Shown here: in pieces, positions 58,893-64,000 of the stretch | Layout of the letters: every line of letters begins with the position of its first letter | Numbering within the stretch: the first letter of the stretch is position 1 | Assembly (NCBI RefSeq): GCF_040270295.1 | Contig: NZ_JBELOE010000281.1 | DNA: 64,000 nt | Direction: 5' to 3' (one strand) | Source of the DNA: Catenovulum sediminis | Lineage (GTDB): Bacteria > Pseudomonadota > Gammaproteobacteria > Enterobacterales > Alteromonadaceae | Position numbers and translations under genes: made by a program | The notes under the pieces: generated by a model | Told to the model about the DNA's origin: nothing | The model's input: the letters and a program-made list of their open reading frames with translations, nothing else | Database searches by the model: none

Positions 58893-59627
58893 ATGTTAAA
58901 TAATAAAGAAGGTCAAAAAGTCCCCAGTGCTAGTTTTGTTGTAAAAACAGACGATGGTTTTAAAACCATAAGCTCAGAATCAATTTTCGATAACAGAACG
59001 GTTATCGTGTTTTCTTTGCCCGGTGCGTTTACCCCAACTTGTTCGTCGACTCACTTGCCTCGTTACAATCAATTAGCTGATGTATTTAAAAAACAAGGGG
59101 TTGATGAAATAGTTTGCCTTTCAGTTAATGATACTTTTGTTATGAATGCTTGGGCGGCAGACCAAGAAGCGGAAAATATTACGTTAATCCCAGATGGTAA
59201 CGGTGAGTTTACTGACAAAATGGGGATGTTGGTTGATAAAGCCGATTTAGGTTTTGGCAAGCGTAGCTGGCGTTATGCTATGTTGGTTAAAAATGGCGTT
59301 ATCGAAAAAATGTTTATTGAGCCGCAAGTAGAAGGCGACCCGTTTGAAGTATCGGACGCAGATACCATGCTCAACTACATTTGTCCGGATTTAGAAGTGC
59401 CTAAATCAGTTAGTTTATTTACCAAACCCGGATGCCCATTTTGTGCTAAGGCGAAAAAACTATTAACTGAAAAGGGTTTTCAGTACGAAGAAATATTATT
59501 GGGTGAAGGGATTGGCTTAACCAGCTTAAAAGCTGTTTCTGGTCGGGATACGGTTCCGCAAGTGTTTATTGATGGCCAGCACATTGGTGGCAGCGATGAT
59601 TTAGAGGCCTTTTTTGCGCAGGCTTAA
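58893..59627 (+). CDS. Peroxiredoxin-glutaredoxin fusion (hybrid Prx5)
   Basis: 244 residues from ATG 58893, set by GGAG six bases upstream; ATG 58881 would start before that site. The peroxidatic Cys is in PGAFTPTCSSTHLP (residues about 1-160), and the C-terminal glutaredoxin has KPGCPFCAKA. The fused glutaredoxin gives glutathione-dependent peroxide reduction. Ends at a strong terminator. Confidence 0.95.
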   Translation: MLNNKEGQKVPSASFVVKTDDGFKTISSESIFDNRTVIVFSLPGAFTPTCSSTHLPRYNQLADVFKKQGVDEIVCLSVNDTFVMNAWAADQEAENITLIPDGNGEFTDKMGMLVDKADLGFGKRSWRYAMLVKNGVIEKMFIEPQVEGDPFEVSDADTMLNYICPDLEVPKSVSLFTKPGCPFCAKAKKLLTEKGFQYEEILLGEGIGLTSLKAVSGRDTVPQVFIDGQHIGGSDDLEAFFAQA

Positions 59628-59676
59628 GACGTATAAATTGTTGATTTAAAGTGTCACTAATCAATTCGCATTTTAT

Positions 59677-59706
59677 AAAAAAGAGAGGTTAACAACCTCT
59701 CTTTTT
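59677..59706. terminator. Strong bidirectional terminator
   Basis: A-rich AGAGAGGTT arm and AACCTCTCT arm with T-run, 13-base stem around a 3-base loop, between the convergent peroxiredoxin and folD genes. Confidence 0.95.
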
Positions 59707-59731
59707 CTATTAGCAAGCAAATTATTACAAG

Positions 59732-60589
59732 CTATATTGCTTCTCGGGCTTCGCAAGCCTGTAACGTGTTGGCGATTAAAGTTGCCACCGTCATTGGACC
59801 AACCCCACCGGGTACGGGCGTTATAAATGCCGCTTTCTCGCTGGCTGCTGCAAATTCAACATCGCCCACTAATTTACCACTGTCCATGCGGTTAATGCCT
59901 ACATCAATCACAATTGCGCCGGGTTTAATCCAGTCACCCGGAATAAATTCTGGTTTACCAACAGCAACGACCAGTATATCCGCACGGCGTACGTGGCTTT
60001 CTAAATCTTGTGTAAATCTGTGGGTTACGGTTGTTGTACATCCAGCCAATAACAATTCAAGCGACATAGGACGACCAACAATATTTGAAGCGCCCACGAT
60101 AACAGCTTCGCAACCGTGTGGATCTTTACCTGTACTTTCAATTAAGGTCATGATGCCGTACGGGGTGCAAGGACGTAGTGTTGGAATACGCTGAACCAAT
60201 CGGCCGATATTGTACGGGTGAAACCCATCTACATCTTTTTCAGGTGCAATGCTTTCTATTACGAGTGTGCTGTCCAAACCTTCAGGTAAAGGTAACTGCA
60301 CTAAAATACCGTCAATTTCGTCATCATTATTGAGCTGCTCAACTTTTGCCAACAAAGCTTCTTGTGTGGTGTTCGCAGGCATATCATAAGATTTTGAAAT
60401 AAAGCCAACTTGCTCGCAGGCGCGTCGCTTGTTTTCAACATATACCTGTGATGCCGGATCAGCCCCAACCAAAATCACCGCCAGGCCGGGTGCTCGTTTG
60501 CCGGCAGCTTTGCGGCTATCAACTGCTTCTTTCACATTTGCTCTAACTGATTGAGCAATATTTTTACCGTCTATTATTTGCGCTGTCAT
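59732..60589 (-). CDS. folD: Bifunctional methylenetetrahydrofolate dehydrogenase/cyclohydrolase
   Basis: 285 residues, the normal FolD length. Seen: the catalytic Lys region VYVENKRRACEQVG, QLPLPEGLD, the NADP loop VGASNIVGRPM and the C-terminal PGGVGPMTVA. Cytosolic one-carbon metabolism. Stands alone on the minus strand 57 bases after mutS. Confidence 0.97.
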   Translation of the reverse strand: MTAQIIDGKNIAQSVRANVKEAVDSRKAAGKRAPGLAVILVGADPASQVYVENKRRACEQVGFISKSYDMPANTTQEALLAKVEQLNNDDEIDGILVQLPLPEGLDSTLVIESIAPEKDVDGFHPYNIGRLVQRIPTLRPCTPYGIMTLIESTGKDPHGCEAVIVGASNIVGRPMSLELLLAGCTTTVTHRFTQDLESHVRRADILVVAVGKPEFIPGDWIKPGAIVIDVGINRMDSGKLVGDVEFAAASEKAAFITPVPGGVGPMTVATLIANTLQACEAREAI

Positions 60590-60646
60590 CTGTTCAATCT
60601 TTCTCTTAAATCGCTAGCTGGCTATATTGTGGCATGAAATCTAATA

Positions 60647-63235
60647 TTATTCAGCTTGTTGTTTTAACAAATATAAAAAGTCCAGTGCTTGACGTGGTGT
60701 CATACTATCTGGATCGCAGTTGGATAAAGCTTCAGCTAACGGGTGTTGTGCCGTTAACCAGTCTACCTGTTGGGTAACCGCAGGTGTTTGTGTATTTTCA
60801 TCTACTGGTAAATCCTGCATATTTTCAAGCTCGGCGAGTTTGCGCCGTGCTTGATGAATCACGGGTTTTGGTACGCCCGCTAATGCTGCAACTTGTAAAC
60901 CAAATGAGCGGTTTGCTGCCCCTTCTTGCACAGCGTGCATAAAGGTAATGCTGTCACCGTGCTCTACTGCATCTAAATGGACATTTGCAACACTTTCAAT
61001 TTGTTCGCTCAATTGGGTCATTTCAAAATAGTGCGTGGCAAATAAAGTATAAGCTTTTATTTTATGTGCTAAGTTTTCTGCACATGCCCATGCTAAAGAC
61101 AAACCATCATAGGTGCTGGTTCCCCGGCCAATTTCATCCATTAAAATTAAACTATGTTCAGTTGCATTATTAAGGATATTCGCTGTTTCTGTCATTTCCA
61201 CCATAAAAGTAGAGCGTCCACTGGCCAGATCATCGGAGGCCCCAATGCGGGTGAAAATGCGATCAATCGGGCCAATTTCAGCCGCTTGAGCAGGTACAAA
61301 ACTACCAATGTACGCCATTATGGTAATTAAAGCTGTTTGGCGCATATAGGTTGATTTACCGCCCATGTTAGGGCCTGTAATAATCAGCATTTTTCGTTGT
61401 GGATTTAATTCTAGTGGGTTAGCAATAAAAGGCTCTGAACTGAGTATTTCAACCACCGGATGACGACCTGCTGAAATATGAAGTCCGTTGTTTTCGCTAA
61501 AGTGCGGCCGACAGTAGTTATAAGTTTCAGCTCGCTCTGCCAAATTATTCAGTACATCTAAACGGGCAACTCTGTCGGCTAAATCTTGTAATTCGCTGAC
61601 ATGTGGTTCAAATATATCAAACAGCGCTTCATATAATTGTTTTTCCAACGCCAGCGCTTTGCTTTGTGCGGTTAATACTTTGTCTTCCAGTGATTTAAGC
61701 TCTGGTGTGATAAAGCGTTCCGCATTTTTTAATGTTTGTCTGCGGGTATATTCAACAGGTGCATCAGTTGCTTGTGCGCGGGATATTTCGATAAAAAAGC
61801 CATGTACTTTGTTGTAACCAACTTTTAAGGTGCTCAATCCTGTTTTTTCTCGTTCGCGAGTTTCAATTTCACTCAGTATATTTTGTGCACCCGCACTGAG
61901 TCTTCGTAGCTCGTCCAGCTCTGCGTTGTAGCCTTCAGCTAACACGCCACCGTCTCTAATAATGACAGGAGGGTTTTCAACAATCGCAATGGTTAGATGT
62001 TGGAATAGGTTCTCGAATGCATTTATCGCATTTGCATAAGTTTGCAGCGTATTATCTGCGCTGTTTATCAAGCGCTCTTTTATTTCGGGTAAAATTGCGA
62101 ATGCATTTCTTAAACGAGAAAAATCGCGTGGTCTGGCTGAGCGCAGTGCAATACGAGAAATTATCCTTTCTATATCACCCACTTGTTTTAATAAACTTCG
62201 TAAATCTGTGTATATGCCGGCGTTAAGTATGCTTTCTATCGTATCTTGTCTTTGCTTGAGCTGCTGATAATCGCGGATTGGATGGACAACCCAACGTTGT
62301 AATAAACGACTGGCCATGGGGGTTGCCGTATTATCTAACACACTAAGCAACGACTGGCCTTTAGCGCCGGATAAACTTTCATTCAGCTCTAAATTGCGGA
62401 TAGAAACAGCGTCTAGGTATAAGTTTTCTTCCAGGCGAATTAGTTTTAATCCGCGTAAATGCGGTACGGCTGCTTTTTGCGTATCTTTAACATATTGCAA
62501 AATCGCACCAGCCGCGCCAATAGCAGGGTGCTGCGCACTTAAACCAAAACCGTTTAAATCTTGCGTATTAAATTGTTTGCATAATTGTCTGAAAGCAGCT
62601 TCGCCTTCAAAATCCCATTCGGGCCTGCGTTTAATCGCTTTGATATCTTCAATTAATTGCAGGTTGCTAAAGTTATCCGGATATAATAATTCAGCCGGAT
62701 GTGTTTGTTGCAAAAAAGATTGTAAAGATTCATTGGATTGAATTGCGGCGACTTCAAAACGGCCAGATGTAATATCCAAAATGGCGACACCAAATTGGTT
62801 TTGTCCATGTTCTGCGATTGCCATTAATATATTGTCGCGCCTATCATCTAACAAAGATTCTTCAGTAATGGTCGCGGGGGTTAATACACGCACAACCTGC
62901 CGCTCAACCGGCCCTTTACTGGTTGCCGGATCGCCTATTTGTTCGCATATCGCGACTGATTCGCCCAATGCGACCAATTTAGCTAAGTAGGTGTCAACTG
63001 CATGATAGGGTACGCCGGCCATTGGAATGGGCTGACCCGCGGTTTTTCCTCTATGGGTTAAAGATATATCGATGAGTTCAGCAGCTTTTTTTGCATCGTC
63101 AAAAAATAGCTCGTAAAAATCCCCCATTCGGTAAAATACTAAGATGTCTTTATACTCTGCTTTTATTTTCAGGTATTGTTGCATCATTGGGGTGTGTTGA
63201 CTCAAACTTTGTTCTGAATAAATATCTGTACTCAT
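60647..63235 (-). CDS. mutS: DNA mismatch repair protein MutS
   Basis: 862 residues, full length. The mismatch-binding YRMGDFYELF (Phe wedge and Glu) near residue 35, core and lever domains, and the ATPase with GPNMGGKST and DEIGRGTSTYDG. Divergent from pncC with 35 bases between the start codons, an arrangement common in gammaproteobacteria. Confidence 0.98.
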   Translation of the reverse strand: MSTDIYSEQSLSQHTPMMQQYLKIKAEYKDILVFYRMGDFYELFFDDAKKAAELIDISLTHRGKTAGQPIPMAGVPYHAVDTYLAKLVALGESVAICEQIGDPATSKGPVERQVVRVLTPATITEESLLDDRRDNILMAIAEHGQNQFGVAILDITSGRFEVAAIQSNESLQSFLQQTHPAELLYPDNFSNLQLIEDIKAIKRRPEWDFEGEAAFRQLCKQFNTQDLNGFGLSAQHPAIGAAGAILQYVKDTQKAAVPHLRGLKLIRLEENLYLDAVSIRNLELNESLSGAKGQSLLSVLDNTATPMASRLLQRWVVHPIRDYQQLKQRQDTIESILNAGIYTDLRSLLKQVGDIERIISRIALRSARPRDFSRLRNAFAILPEIKERLINSADNTLQTYANAINAFENLFQHLTIAIVENPPVIIRDGGVLAEGYNAELDELRRLSAGAQNILSEIETREREKTGLSTLKVGYNKVHGFFIEISRAQATDAPVEYTRRQTLKNAERFITPELKSLEDKVLTAQSKALALEKQLYEALFDIFEPHVSELQDLADRVARLDVLNNLAERAETYNYCRPHFSENNGLHISAGRHPVVEILSSEPFIANPLELNPQRKMLIITGPNMGGKSTYMRQTALITIMAYIGSFVPAQAAEIGPIDRIFTRIGASDDLASGRSTFMVEMTETANILNNATEHSLILMDEIGRGTSTYDGLSLAWACAENLAHKIKAYTLFATHYFEMTQLSEQIESVANVHLDAVEHGDSITFMHAVQEGAANRSFGLQVAALAGVPKPVIHQARRKLAELENMQDLPVDENTQTPAVTQQVDWLTAQHPLAEALSNCDPDSMTPRQALDFLYLLKQQAE

Positions 63236-63270
63236 TTGTTATTTTTTACCTGATTTGAGATTTGCCGAGC

Positions 63271-63774
63271 ATGTATTGGACTGAAATTACTCAAGCCGCT
63301 GAAAACTGTGGCGCTATTTTAACGCGTAAAGGGCTGACTATTGCAACCGCTGAATCATGTACCGGTGGTGGCATTGCTTACGCTTTAACCGAAATCGCCG
63401 GTAGTTCTGCCTATTTTACCCAAAGTTGGGTAACTTACAGCAATTTAGCGAAACAAAATTGTTTAGGCGTGGCAGCAGATACGTTAGAAAAGCATGGTGC
63501 TGTTAGCAAACACGTGGTTGCTGAAATGGCTGCTGGCGTGCTGCAAAACTCCGGTGCTGATATTGCGGTGACTACAAGTGGTATCGCAGGGCCAGGTGGG
63601 GCAACCGATACTAAACCCGTTGGCTTAGTACATTTTGCTTGGCAAATTAAAGGGCAAGATGCCGTGTGTGAACATAAAGTATTTGCTGGTGATAGGGCGG
63701 CTGTTCGGCATCAGGCTATTTTATATGCATTGAGTAAAATTGAAGTTTTGCTCAAAAACTACCCTTTAGGATAG
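63271..63774 (+). CDS. pncC: Nicotinamide-nucleotide amidase (CinA C-terminal family)
   Basis: 167 residues from ATG 63271; TTG 63262 is possible but adds only three residues. Seen: TAESCTGGGIAYALTEIAG, TYSNLAK and TSGIAGPGG, the stand-alone CinA C-terminal domain signature. It deamidates NMN to nicotinate mononucleotide. In relatives recA often follows; here the window ends in a repeat 100 bases on. Confidence 0.95.
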   Translation: MYWTEITQAAENCGAILTRKGLTIATAESCTGGGIAYALTEIAGSSAYFTQSWVTYSNLAKQNCLGVAADTLEKHGAVSKHVVAEMAAGVLQNSGADIAVTTSGIAGPGGATDTKPVGLVHFAWQIKGQDAVCEHKVFAGDRAAVRHQAILYALSKIEVLLKNYPLG

Positions 63775-63876
63775 TTATCATAGCAGTTAGAGTTTGGTAA
63801 CGTCGAGGTTTCATTAACGATATTAAGGGAAATAAAATAATGTTGATTAGGGCGTGTTTATCTTTGTTTATAATTT

Positions 63877-63979
63877 GAGCTGAGAGAAAAAATGGTCTTA
63901 GGCAAGGCAGAAATAATGAAGTTTAGTCATCTAAATAAGTTATTTCTAACGCTGCATCAGACCATTTTGGCCTCAGCCC
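63877..63979. repeat. Long imperfect palindrome at the right edge (MITE or IS-end-like)
   Basis: Nested inverted repeats: GCTGAG (63879-63884) with CTCAGC (63972-63977), AAAATGGTCT (63889-63898) with AGACCATTTT (63959-63968), and AGAAATAA (63909-63916) with TTATTTCT (63940-63947). The whole could fold as one hairpin of about 100 bases. It has no coding potential. Flanking AAGGGC and GGGCGTG ends suggest it may run beyond the window. Confidence 0.7.
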
Positions 63980-64000
63980 GAAGGGCAATGGCTATTTTAA

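Noticed and set aside
1..64000. CRISPR array, tRNA, rRNA or complete transposase
   Set aside because: None was recognised on either strand; the tandem repeats are short, without spacers.

Overview
The window reads as chromosomal DNA of a marine gammaproteobacterium, most likely an Alteromonadales member. This is inferred from the gene mix (chitinase/LPMO operon, PEP-CTERM protein plus PrsT-like TPR protein, bacteriophytochrome/heme oxygenase pair, mutS next to pncC), the moderate-to-low GC content and gene order. No rRNA, tRNA, CRISPR array or intact transposase gene was recognised.

Bases 1-29,300 hold a non-ribosomal peptide gene cluster that continues past the left edge. It is in two plus-strand blocks. 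Block 1 (1-11,396) has the end of an NRPS (C-A-T-E-C), a type II thioesterase, a sulfotransferase-like protein, a membrane-anchored penicillin-acylase-type hydrolase and a cyclic-peptide-type ABC exporter. Block 2 (19,765-28,478) has a MetA-like acyltransferase, a CmlA-type diiron beta-hydroxylase, a starter NRPS (fatty acyl-AMP ligase-T-C-A-T) and a phytanoyl-CoA-dioxygenase-type Fe/2-oxoglutarate enzyme. A convergent phosphopantetheinyl transferase closes the cluster. The inferred logic is that a fatty acid starts the chain, the peptide is hydroxylated and partly epimerised, exported, and perhaps deacylated in the periplasm, as in pyoverdine maturation. Between the blocks lie a bacteriophytochrome (GGDEF-EAL) with its heme oxygenase, and a minus-strand RND efflux pump pair.

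Bases 29,391-32,207 carry housekeeping or redox genes (tpx, a 2-hydroxyacid dehydrogenase, an ABM monooxygenase, an epimerase-like protein). Bases 32,300-43,640 form a cell-surface region: a PEP-CTERM protein, a PrsT-like TPR protein, a small lipoprotein and a 2279-residue lipoprotein. The large lipoprotein combines six long Cys-containing repeats, a GH30 fold in which both catalytic glutamates are replaced, and a C-terminal glycoamylase-like region. Sigma-54-type promoter sequences with exact GG-N10-GC spacing precede both the PEP-CTERM gene and the giant lipoprotein gene.

Bases 43,676-49,633 contain a divergent azoR/LysR pair, a macro-domain protein, and a minus-strand operon of two spondin-domain secreted proteins followed by a response regulator and sensor kinase. 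Bases 50,247-57,674 are a chitin-degradation operon (GH18 chitinase, AA10 LPMO, ChiA-type GH18 chitinase, all with CBM5/12-like modules). The right end holds yqjG, a peroxiredoxin-glutaredoxin fusion, folD, mutS and pncC, then a palindromic repeat at the window edge.
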